Below are positions 36,706 to 43,976 of a DNA stretch of 64,000 nt, in pieces (position 1 is the stretch's first letter; each line of letters opens with the position of its first letter). The notes beneath the pieces are model-generated. The model saw only the letters and a program-made list of their open reading frames with translations. It was not told the origin of the DNA and made no database searches. The stretch covers positions 248,001-312,000 of the forward strand of contig NZ_JAUSSN010000003.1 in the NCBI RefSeq assembly GCF_030812335.1. Reading direction: 5' to 3'. The DNA comes from Pseudarthrobacter oxydans (lineage in GTDB: Bacteria; Actinomycetota; Actinomycetes; Actinomycetales; Micrococcaceae). Made by a program: the position numbers and the translations under genes.

Positions 36706-37982
36706 AGTGCGTCCCGATCCGCCGCCGGAGCGGGGGTGCCGGCGGCAGCGGCGGCCGGGTAGGGGTCGTGGCCGGTGCCGGTGGTGGTGTCTGCGCCCGC
36801 GATGGTCGGCTTTTCGCCGCGGAAGTTGGCGCAGCAGCCCGGACGGCAGACGTCGTACCACGGGCCCAGGTTGGTCAGGTGCGGGCGCTCGGCGATGTTG
36901 TTCGCGGCGGTCCGCTCGCAGATCAGGTCCACGAGCCCGCCCACGAACTTGCGGTGCGTCCCGGGCGTGGGGACCCGCGTTGCGGCCAGGTCCAGCCTGG
37001 CGCAGGTTTCCAGGGCCTCGGTATCGAGGTCCCAGACGACTTCCATGTGGTCGCTGACGAAGCCGAGCGGGACGATGACGATGCCCTTGACACCCTGGCC
37101 GGCGAGTTCCTCGATGGCGTCGTTGATGTCCGGTTCCAGCCACGGCACGTGCGGGGCGCCGGAGCGGGACTGGTAGACGAGGGACCAGGGGGCGGTGTCG
37201 CCGGTCGCGGCCTCCACGCGGCGGATGACCTCGGTGCCGGAGGCCAGGTGCTGGGCGACGTAGGCGGAGTCTTCCTCGAAGTGGCGCGGTTCGGCATCGG
37301 AGCGGCCCGCTGCCTCGGCGTCGCGGGTGGGGATGGAGTGTGTGGCGAAAAGGATGTGGACCGGCGCGTCCGGGGTGCCGGCCGCAGCCAGCTGCGCGCG
37401 GACGTCGGCAAGGCCGGCGGCGGTGCCCTCCACGAACGGCTCGACGAAGCCGGGGTGGTCGAAGTACTGGCGGACCTTGTCGACTTCGAGCCGTCCGTCG
37501 AGGCCGGTTTCGGTCAGCGCGATGCCGATGTCCTCGCGGTACTGGCGGCAGCTGGAGTAGCAGGAGTAGGCGCTGGTGGTGACCATCAGGACCTTGCGGT
37601 GCCCGGCGTCGTAAATGTCCTGGAGGGTCTGCGGGATGTAGGGGGCCCAGTTGCGGTTGCCCCAGAAGACCGGCAGTCCGATCCCGCGGGCGGCGAGTTC
37701 GGCCTCGAGGCCGGCCTTGAGCTCGCGGTTCTGCTGGTTGATCGGGCTGATGCCGCCGTTGGCGCGGTAGTGGTGCGAGACCTCTTCGAGGCGCTCGTCC
37801 GGGATGCCGCGGCCGCGGGTGACATTGCGCAGGAACGGCAGGACGTCGTCCTGGCCTTCCGGGCCGCCGAAGGAGGCGAGCAGCACGGCGTCGTAGTCCT
37901 TCGGGGCCATCCGGCCGGCTTCGGTCACCTCGTTGATGGTGGAGTCGGCTGCGACTGCGCTCTGCGGATCCAGCGGGCTCAT
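36702..37982 (-). CDS. hemH: Coproporphyrin III ferrochelatase (CpfC/HemH)
   Basis: A 426-residue ferrochelatase. It has ASFGGPEGQDDVLPFLRNV, the long core with HILFATHSIPT (catalytic His) and YVAQHLASGTEVI, and C-terminal cysteines in VCRPGCCANFRG suited to the [2Fe-2S] cluster of actinobacterial enzymes. Because HemQ is encoded next door and no HemF or HemN is present, it should insert iron into coproporphyrin III rather than protoporphyrin. The N-terminal 25 residues and the last 35 (Ala/Pro-rich) are extra. The ATG at 37982 overlaps the hemQ stop (ATGA) and its stop overlaps hemC (GTGA). It is cytoplasmic or peripheral to the membrane. Confidence 0.94.
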   Translation of the reverse strand: MSPLDPQSAVAADSTINEVTEAGRMAPKDYDAVLLASFGGPEGQDDVLPFLRNVTRGRGIPDERLEEVSHHYRANGGISPINQQNRELKAGLEAELAARGIGLPVFWGNRNWAPYIPQTLQDIYDAGHRKVLMVTTSAYSCYSSCRQYREDIGIALTETGLDGRLEVDKVRQYFDHPGFVEPFVEGTAAGLADVRAQLAAAGTPDAPVHILFATHSIPTRDAEAAGRSDAEPRHFEEDSAYVAQHLASGTEVIRRVEAATGDTAPWSLVYQSRSGAPHVPWLEPDINDAIEELAGQGVKGIVIVPLGFVSDHMEVVWDLDTEALETCARLDLAATRVPTPGTHRKFVGGLVDLICERTAANNIAERPHLTNLGPWYDVCRPGCCANFRGEKPTIAGADTTTGTGHDPYPAAAAAGTPAPAADRDAL

Positions 37983-38692
37983 GACAGGACCTCGGCAATC
38001 TCGGCGGCGCTGACCCGGCGGCCGGTGTAGAACGGGATTTCCTCGCGGACGTGGTGGCGGGCTTCGGTGGCGCGCAGATGGCGCATCAGGTCCACGAGGT
38101 CCACCAGTTCGGGGGCTTCCAGGCCCAGTATCCATTCCCAGTCGCCCAGGGCGAAGGAGGACACCGTGTTGGAGATGACCTGGGGGAAGTCCCGGCCCAG
38201 CATGCCGTGGTCGCGCAGCATCGCCCCGCGCTCGGCGTCGGGCAGCAGGTACCACTCGTAGGAGCGGACGAAGGGGTAGACGCAGAGCCACTCTGCCGGT
38301 TCCACCCCGCGGGAGAAGGCGGGGGTGTGGTTCTTGGCGAACTCGGCCTCCCGGTGCACTCCCATGGCGGACCAGGCGATCTCGGTGCCGGTGAACAGCT
38401 TGCTGCGGCGGATGTCGCGGACCGCGCGCTGAAGGGCTTCCGGCTGGGGGCCGTGCAACCAGACCATGATGTCGGCATCCGCGCGCATTGCTGAAACGTC
38501 GTAGCTGCCGCGGTGGACCACGCCGGCCTCGGCCAGCCGCGCGGTGAGGGCTTCGTATTCCTCGGCAGCATCGCCGCTGCGGAGCACGTCGGCGGATCGC
38601 TTGAAAACCGTCCAGAGGGTGAAGAACTGCTCGGCTGATTCTTCGCTTGCTGATTCAGTTTTAGTGACAGTTTCGGCAGAAGTGTGGCTCAT
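37979..38692 (-). CDS. hemQ: Coproheme decarboxylase ChdC (HemQ)
   Basis: A 237-residue chlorite-dismutase-fold protein that decarboxylates coproheme to haem b with hydrogen peroxide, the final step of the coproporphyrin pathway. Motifs are FTLWTVFKRS, WLCVYPFVRSYEWYLLP (with the tyrosine expected to form the radical) and MLRDHGMLGRDFP (presumptive proximal haem His). The extended EARHHVREEIPFYTG is typical of ChdC rather than true chlorite dismutases. The start ATG at 38692 follows the terminator-like hairpin at 38732-38762 by only 40 bases. The stop overlaps hemH by four bases. Confidence 0.94.
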   Translation of the reverse strand: MSHTSAETVTKTESASEESAEQFFTLWTVFKRSADVLRSGDAAEEYEALTARLAEAGVVHRGSYDVSAMRADADIMVWLHGPQPEALQRAVRDIRRSKLFTGTEIAWSAMGVHREAEFAKNHTPAFSRGVEPAEWLCVYPFVRSYEWYLLPDAERGAMLRDHGMLGRDFPQVISNTVSSFALGDWEWILGLEAPELVDLVDLMRHLRATEARHHVREEIPFYTGRRVSAAEIAEVLS

Positions 38693-38731
38693 GGATACCA
38701 GTCTGCCCCTTCCCCTCAATGAAGTCGAAAC

Positions 38732-38762
38732 AAAGCACTTCTACAGCGCGTAGAAGTGCTTT
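38732..38762 (-). terminator. Hairpin between the Pro-rich gene and hemQ
   Basis: AAAGCACTTCTAC pairs with GTAGAAGTGCTTT over a 5-base loop. On the minus strand it lies about 60 bases after the Pro-rich gene stop and is followed by TTTGTTTC, as in an intrinsic terminator. It leaves only 40 bases before the hemQ start, so either hemQ has a promoter overlapping this hairpin or transcription reads through. Confidence 0.7.
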
Positions 38763-38822
38763 ATTTCACATCGCCGGAGATTCGCGTGCCGGATGCGGCG
38801 CCCTGGGACAACCCTCGGGGTG

Positions 38823-39614
38823 TCAGACGCGGCGCAGCCGCAGGACCACGACGCCGGCGGCGCACGACAGTGCCACGAGACCGATACCCAGGCCGAGTAA
38901 CGGCGAGGCTCCGGCGGGTTCCCGGGTCGAAGTCGCCTCCATCGAGGTGCTCCCGGAGCGGGGCTTGGCCGACGCTGTGGCGGGGCCGGCCGTGGCTGTC
39001 GGGGAAGCAGTGGCAGTGTTCGACGGCGACGCCGGCGCTGCCGGGACTTCGGCGGGGACCGCGGTCCCGGCGGGAACTTCGGCGGCCGGTACCGGTGCCG
39101 CAACGTTCCCGCCCGGGACGGGAGCCGCAGGCGGGGCCGGAGCCGGACGGATGGGCTGCGGTCCCGCAGGCACCGCCGGCACCGCCGGCACGGCCGGCAC
39201 CGCCGGCACGGCCGGCACCGCCGGCACAGCTGGCTGCGGAGCAACGGGCTTGGGTGCCACGGGCTGCGGGGTGACGGTCCGGCTCGGCGACGGCTTGGGG
39301 CTGCGGCTGGGCTCCGGCTCGTCAGGGTCCTCGGAGGAGGTGGGCCGCGGCGAGGGGCCGGAAGGCGTGGGGCTCGGTGCGGCGTGCCTCGACGGCGCCA
39401 GCAGGCCGTCAACCAGGCCGGCGAGACCAAGGGACTGCAGGTCCGTCGCGCCGGCAACCGAGGCGGAAGCGGAAGCACTTGTGGCCGCGTGCGCGGCGGG
39501 CGCGCCTGCGGAAAAAGCCAGCACCACTCCGAGCGCGGCAGCCGCCGTGCCGCGCCGAAGTCCCCCATGGTGACCGGTCTGCGTTTTTTGGACGTTGGAC
39601 CTGTGAGTAACCAT
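38823..39614 (-). CDS. Secreted proline/alanine-rich surface protein with C-terminal membrane anchor
   Basis: A protein of 263 residues in three parts. First, a Sec signal peptide with hydrophobic GTAAAALGVVLAFSAGAPAAHA. Then an extracellular low-complexity region rich in Pro, Ala, Ser and Thr, including a (VPA)n run encoded by 9-bp repeats. Last, a hydrophobic C-terminal helix (LLGLGIGLVALSCAAGVVVL) and RLRR tail. There is no LPXTG-type motif before the helix, so it is anchored by the helix, not a sortase. No domain is recognised. It lies between hemY and hemQ, in the same direction, with its own terminator. The ATG at 39614 has AAGG nine bases upstream; an ATG two codons earlier is possible. 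Function unknown. Confidence 0.7.
   Translation of the reverse strand: MVTHRSNVQKTQTGHHGGLRRGTAAAALGVVLAFSAGAPAAHAATSASASASVAGATDLQSLGLAGLVDGLLAPSRHAAPSPTPSGPSPRPTSSEDPDEPEPSRSPKPSPSRTVTPQPVAPKPVAPQPAVPAVPAVPAVPAVPAVPAVPAGPQPIRPAPAPPAAPVPGGNVAAPVPAAEVPAGTAVPAEVPAAPASPSNTATASPTATAGPATASAKPRSGSTSMEATSTREPAGASPLLGLGIGLVALSCAAGVVVLRLRRV
39171..39233. repeat. Seven 9-bp tandem units in the Pro-rich gene
   Basis: CACCGCCGG and CACGGCCGG units alternate head to tail and end in CACAGCTGG. Translated on the minus strand they give the VPA tripeptide run. Unit length and copy number match the tandem repeat inside adnB. Confidence 0.85.
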
Positions 39615-39724
39615 GGTCATCGACCTTAGCCGTCAGCGGAGGCGGGGGAAAATTTGCCGTTTCCCGCTTTTTATGGGTGTCCGGGCGGCCGGAGCGGCGC
39701 CCGGTTAACGGGCTCCGGCACCAC

Positions 39725-41203
39725 TCAGGGCAGCAGCGTCCGGACCTGGTGCGGGGTGTCGGCCACGATCGCGGCCAGGCCGTTGCCGGACAGCCAGCCG
39801 CCCACTATTGCCAGGGTGCCGTCCGCCGCGCAGATGCTGCGCACCTCCGCGACGCGGCGCTTGTGACCGAGCGAGGCGAACGGCAGTGCACCGCCCCAGC
39901 GCACAACGTCCCAGTCCACCACGTCGCCGGCGGTGACCGGAACGGAGAGCAGGGCGGAGGCGTCCTTCAAGGCCGCCTCGAACAGCTCCGTGTCGGTGCG
40001 GGGTTCCGGCCGGACCGCGGCTCCGTGCCGGGTGTCACCGCGGCCGTAGGACAGCCGGACAACGTGGGTGCCGGGGCCGGTCTGCTCGGCCAGCCACTCC
40101 CATTTGGCGGTGGCGTGGGTGAGGGCCTTGGCCTGGATTCCGGGGCTCTGCGGCGCGACCAGGACTCCGGTGCCGCGCGGCCGGGCGTCGAGCTGGGGCA
40201 GGTCCACCACGAGCGTGACCAGACTGACATCGGGTCCGGGCTCGGGGCGGTGGCCGGCCAGCTCCGGCAGGGCGCCGGAGAGCAGTTCGATGGCGGCCGG
40301 GCCTTCCACGGCGACGACCAGGAGCCCGGCGTCGTAGGCGGTGCCGCCTGCGGTGACCCGCCAGCCGCCGGCAGTGCGCTCCACGGTGTCGGCCCGGGTG
40401 CCGCCGAGCAGCGTCACGCCCTGGCGGCGCAGCTCGGCCAGCAGGGCCGGGATCAGGGTGTGCATTCCGCCGCGCAGTCCCGCCACGGCCGATCCCGCCT
40501 TCTGCAGCGCCGGTGACGGCGCCCCGGGCACAGGCCCTCCCCCTGCCGGGGCGCCACGACGTTGCGCCCCGACGGCGGCGGCCAGGGAGCCGTGGTCCCG
40601 GATCCCGGCACGCAGGCCGGGGGCCACCATGTCGATGTCCAGGACGTCCGGGTCTGCGGAGTGGACGCCGCCGACGACGGGCGCCACGAGGCGGTCGAGC
40701 ACGCGCCGTCCCATCCGCGCGCGGACCAGGGCCGAGACGCTCACGGCCTCGTCCCGGGTCCCCAGCGAGGCGGGCAGCAGCTTGTCGAGCGAGGCCCGGA
40801 GCGAACCCAGCAGGCCGAGGGAGCGGCGGACTTCCGGGTCCCAGGGGTTGGCCGGGATGCCTAGGACTCCGGTGCGGGGAAGTTCGCGCGGACCGTCGGG
40901 CAACTGGACCCAGGCGCCGCCCGGCCGCGGGGCGACGATCTTCCCGGCCAGCTCCAGTTCGGCGGCGAGATCCGCGACGGCGGAGGACCGGGTGGCGAAG
41001 GACTCGGCGCCGCTGTCCAGGGTCAGGCCGGCTACGACATGGCTGCCGACGCAGCCGCCCCACGCGCCGGAGGCCTCCAGGACCGTGGTGCGGACGCCGG
41101 CGCGGGCCAGTTCGCGGGCGGCCAGCAGGCCGGAGATCCCGCCGCCCACCACCACGGCGGTGGGCGCTGCGGTGTCCCCGGCGGTACCGCGGGCTGCCTC
41201 CAC
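39725..41203 (-). CDS. hemY: Coproporphyrinogen III oxidase (CgoX/HemY)
   Basis: A 492-residue FAD-dependent oxidase. The dinucleotide motif is VVVGGGISGLLAARELARAG near residue 16. Other marks are RTTVLEASGAWGGCVGSH and the C-terminal GGWLSGNGLAAIVADT. With HemQ and HemH in the same cluster it should oxidise coproporphyrinogen III to coproporphyrin III. It is a peripheral membrane or soluble flavoprotein. The start is GTG at 41203, four bases after the hemE stop, indicating tight coupling with hemE. The next gene downstream is the Pro-rich surface protein, after 110 bases. Confidence 0.93.
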   Translation of the reverse strand: MEAARGTAGDTAAPTAVVVGGGISGLLAARELARAGVRTTVLEASGAWGGCVGSHVVAGLTLDSGAESFATRSSAVADLAAELELAGKIVAPRPGGAWVQLPDGPRELPRTGVLGIPANPWDPEVRRSLGLLGSLRASLDKLLPASLGTRDEAVSVSALVRARMGRRVLDRLVAPVVGGVHSADPDVLDIDMVAPGLRAGIRDHGSLAAAVGAQRRGAPAGGGPVPGAPSPALQKAGSAVAGLRGGMHTLIPALLAELRRQGVTLLGGTRADTVERTAGGWRVTAGGTAYDAGLLVVAVEGPAAIELLSGALPELAGHRPEPGPDVSLVTLVVDLPQLDARPRGTGVLVAPQSPGIQAKALTHATAKWEWLAEQTGPGTHVVRLSYGRGDTRHGAAVRPEPRTDTELFEAALKDASALLSVPVTAGDVVDWDVVRWGGALPFASLGHKRRVAEVRSICAADGTLAIVGGWLSGNGLAAIVADTPHQVRTLLP

Positions 41204-41207
41204 GCGC

Positions 41208-42305
41208 TTACTCCGGGGAGATCGAGTGGATGAGTTTGACGACGCGCGTCAGCACGTCGGGATCGGTTTCCGGCGGCACACCGTGGCCGAGGTTCAGCAC
41301 GTGGCCGGGGGCTGCGGCGCCGGCGGCGATAACGTCGCGGACGTGGGCTTCCAGCACCTCCCACGGCGCGGACAGCAGGGCCGGGTCGATGTTGCCCTGC
41401 AGCGGCACCGTGCCGCCCAGCCGGCGGTTGGCTTCATCCAGCGGCAGCCGGTAGTCCACCCCGACGACGTCGACGCCGACGTCGCGCATGGCGACGAGCA
41501 GTTCCGAGGTGCCGGTGCCGAAGTGGATCAGCGGGGCGCCGAGGTCACGCACGTGATCCAGTGCGCGGGTGGAGGCCGGGGCGACGAAGCGTTTGTAGTC
41601 GGCCAGGCCGAGGGATCCTGCCCAGGAGTCGAAGAGCTGGCCGGCGGAAGCACCGGCTTCCAGCTGGGCCCGCAGGAACATGCCGGAGGCGTCCGCGGCC
41701 CAGTTGGCCAGCGCGGTCCAGGTCTCCGGGTCGGCGTGCATCATGGTGCGCGGGCCGAGGTGGTCGCGGGAGGGCTTTCCTTCGACCATGTAGGCCGCGA
41801 GCGTGAACGGCGCGCCGGCGAAGCCGATCAGCGGGGTCTTCCCCAGCTGGGCCACGGTGAGCCGGACGGCTTCGCGGATGGGTTCGAGGGCTTCCCAGGT
41901 CAGCTGGGGCAGGGCGGCGACGTCGGCCGCGGTGCGGACCGGCTTCTCCAGCACGGGACCGACGCCGGGAACAATGTCCACGCCGACTCCGGCCAGCTTG
42001 AGCGGAATCACGATATCGGAGAAGAAGATGGCGGCGTCGACGTCGTGACGGCGGACCGGCTGCAGGGTGATCTCGGAGGCCAGGTCCGGCCGCAGGCAGG
42101 AGTCCAGCATCGCGACCCCCTCGCGCAGCTTGAGGTATTCGGGCAACGAGCGACCGGCCTGGCGCATGAACCACACCGGACGGCGCGAGGGCTTGCCGCC
42201 GCGGTAGGCGGTGATCAGCGGGGAATCCGCGGTGCGGCCGTCCATCAGAGGGTGCCCGGCGTCAAGGCCGGAGAGTTCAGGAGTTGCCGCAGCGCGAGGA
42301 GTCAT
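41208..42305 (-). CDS. hemE: Uroporphyrinogen decarboxylase
   Basis: A 365-residue HemE that removes four carboxyls from uroporphyrinogen III to give coproporphyrinogen III. Key stretches are RPVWFMRQAGRSLPEY, AIFFSDIVIPLKLAG (catalytic Asp) and GFAGAPFTLAAYMVEG. Length is normal. The ATG at 42305 (MTPRAAATPELSG) fits the family N terminus; an upstream in-frame start at 42437 would add non-homologous residues. It is the first gene of the minus-strand haem unit and is divergent from hemA across about 180 bases, a likely place for shared control. Confidence 0.95.
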   Translation of the reverse strand: MTPRAAATPELSGLDAGHPLMDGRTADSPLITAYRGGKPSRRPVWFMRQAGRSLPEYLKLREGVAMLDSCLRPDLASEITLQPVRRHDVDAAIFFSDIVIPLKLAGVGVDIVPGVGPVLEKPVRTAADVAALPQLTWEALEPIREAVRLTVAQLGKTPLIGFAGAPFTLAAYMVEGKPSRDHLGPRTMMHADPETWTALANWAADASGMFLRAQLEAGASAGQLFDSWAGSLGLADYKRFVAPASTRALDHVRDLGAPLIHFGTGTSELLVAMRDVGVDVVGVDYRLPLDEANRRLGGTVPLQGNIDPALLSAPWEVLEAHVRDVIAAGAAAPGHVLNLGHGVPPETDPDVLTRVVKLIHSISPE

Positions 42306-42446
42306 GACTTCGATTGTGCCGAAAATCAGCCCCAAAAGATAACGACAGCCTGTCACCGACATGGGCAGCGACCCGGGCTGCGCCCAGCCTGCGCCCCGGC
42401 CGTGGCGGGAATCACAGCCCCGCGTGTGCAGTCGCACGCCGGGCTG

Positions 42447-42477
42447 TTGTTCTACGCGGGAACGAAAAAGCTATGAT
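42447..42477 (+). promoter_or_regulatory. hemA promoter, giving a leaderless or nearly leaderless mRNA
   Basis: TTGTTC (-35, 42447-42452) and TATGAT (-10, 42472-42477) are separated by 19 bases. Transcription would start at about 42484, at most a few bases before the GTG start at 42487. No Shine-Dalgarno sequence is present, which agrees with leaderless translation common in actinobacteria. Confidence 0.5.
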
Positions 42478-42486
42478 TGTGATGCT

Positions 42487-43824
42487 GTGGTTCTTTTTTC
42501 TCTGGTGGCGACCCACGCCGACATCGACCTCGAGACCGTTGCTCTACTGAGCACCGGTGCTTCCGAGCTCGCCACATCCGCCCTCGCCGGATCGCCGGCC
42601 GTGGCGGGTGCCATTGTGCTCGCCACCTGCAACCGTTTCGAAATTTACGGTGAAGCCCACCGGCAGGACGACGTCGAAGACGCCCGCCTGGCCCTCATCG
42701 CCCAGCTCAGCGGCTCCACCGGACTCAACGAACAGCTCGTGGCGCGTTCCTTCAGCACCCGCACAGGCGCGGACGTCACCCAGCACCTGTTCTCCGTCAG
42801 CTCCGGGCTGGACTCCGCCGTCGTCGGGGAACGCGAAATAGCCGGCCAGGTCCGGCGGGCCCTGATTACGGCCCAGCACGAAGGCACGGCCAGCCCCGGG
42901 CTTGTCCGCCTCTTTCAGGCGGCGTCGAAGACCGCCAAGGACGTCGGAGCGCAGACGGCCCTGGGCGCCCGCGGCCTCTCGGTGGTCTCCGTGGCCCTTG
43001 ACCTCGCGACCGAACTCTCCGAAGTCCCCGACTGGTCCACCAAAAAGGTCGTGGTGTTCGGCACCGGCGCCTACGCCGGCGCCACCATGTCGCTGCTGCG
43101 TGAACGCGGCTGCACGGACGTGTCCGTGTACTCCTCCTCGGGACGCGCCGCCGGTTTCGTCGCCACCCGCGGCGGGACCGCGCTGGACGGCGACAGCCTC
43201 CCGGCCGCCGTGGCCGCCGCCGACGTCATGATCGGCTGCAGCGGCGCGGACACCCGCGTTGAAGCATCCGAGCTGGCCATGGTCCGGGCGTCCTCGCCCC
43301 AGCCCCTGATCGCCATCGACCTCGCCCTCACCCACGATTTTGATCCCGCCGTTGGCGGACTCGACGGCGTCGAACTGCTCACGCTGGAATCGGTGCGCCT
43401 GGCCGCCCCGCAGGAACAGTCCGAATCGCTGGCCCAGGCCAGCAGCATAGTGGCCGGCGCGGCCAGCGCCTTCGAGCAGGAACGCGAGGCCCGCTCGGTG
43501 GACTCGGCCATTGTCGCCCTGCGCCGTCACACCATGAATGTGCTGGACGCGGAAATGGAAAAGGTCCGGGCCCGCCACGGCTGCACCGCCGCGGCCGAGG
43601 AAGTCGAGTTCGCGCTCCGCCGGATGGTCAAGCAGCTGCTGCACGTTCCCACTGTCCGGGCCCGCGAGCTCGCCGCCAACGGTCAGCAGGAAGACTACGT
43701 GGCCGCCCTGGAGGCGCTGTACGGCATCACGGTCGAACAGCCCGTGGCAAAAGCGGCCGACGCCGGATGCCCGGTTGAACACCAGGACCCTTCCGCACCG
43801 GGCAGCGTGCGGGAAATCGCTTAA
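42487..43824 (+). CDS. hemA: Glutamyl-tRNA reductase
   Basis: A 445-residue HemA, the first committed enzyme of the C5 pathway. The catalytic Cys48 is in [12 protein letters not shown]; the NADPH domain has [12 protein letters not shown]; the C-terminal dimerisation helix includes [19 protein letters not shown]. It makes glutamate-1-semialdehyde for HemL at the other end of the cluster. The start is GTG at 42487 ([18 protein letters not shown]), where the family N terminus begins; upstream in-frame codons are unlike HemA. There is no ribosome site, consistent with a leaderless transcript. It is divergent from hemE. No terminator is obvious in the 150 bases that follow. Confidence 0.95.
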   Translation: MVLFSLVATHADIDLETVALLSTGASELATSALAGSPAVAGAIVLATCNRFEIYGEAHRQDDVEDARLALIAQLSGSTGLNEQLVARSFSTRTGADVTQHLFSVSSGLDSAVVGEREIAGQVRRALITAQHEGTASPGLVRLFQAASKTAKDVGAQTALGARGLSVVSVALDLATELSEVPDWSTKKVVVFGTGAYAGATMSLLRERGCTDVSVYSSSGRAAGFVATRGGTALDGDSLPAAVAAADVMIGCSGADTRVEASELAMVRASSPQPLIAIDLALTHDFDPAVGGLDGVELLTLESVRLAAPQEQSESLAQASSIVAGAASAFEQEREARSVDSAIVALRRHTMNVLDAEMEKVRARHGCTAAAEEVEFALRRMVKQLLHVPTVRARELAANGQQEDYVAALEALYGITVEQPVAKAADAGCPVEHQDPSAPGSVREIA

Positions 43825-43976
43825 GCGGCGCTCCCACCGGGGCAGATAATGCCTTCAGCGATCAGACGGCTTCCCGTCGAAACTCGGCATCAACGATTCA
43901 ATTACGCTACCCCTGGGCATCCGCCAGGACACCGGTCCGCGACATGATTCAGCATGCCAACCTGTCACGCACTAAT

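Noticed and set aside
35707..37998. Very long minus-strand open frame running past the hemC start into hemH
   Set aside because: Only its last 332 residues look like a protein (HemC, from GTG 36705). The remainder is Arg/Pro/Gly-rich and out of frame with the clear hemH gene.
43825..43976. Possible small RNA or leader between hemA and DUF222/HNH
   Set aside because: No stable stem, promoter or conserved motif could be identified by eye.
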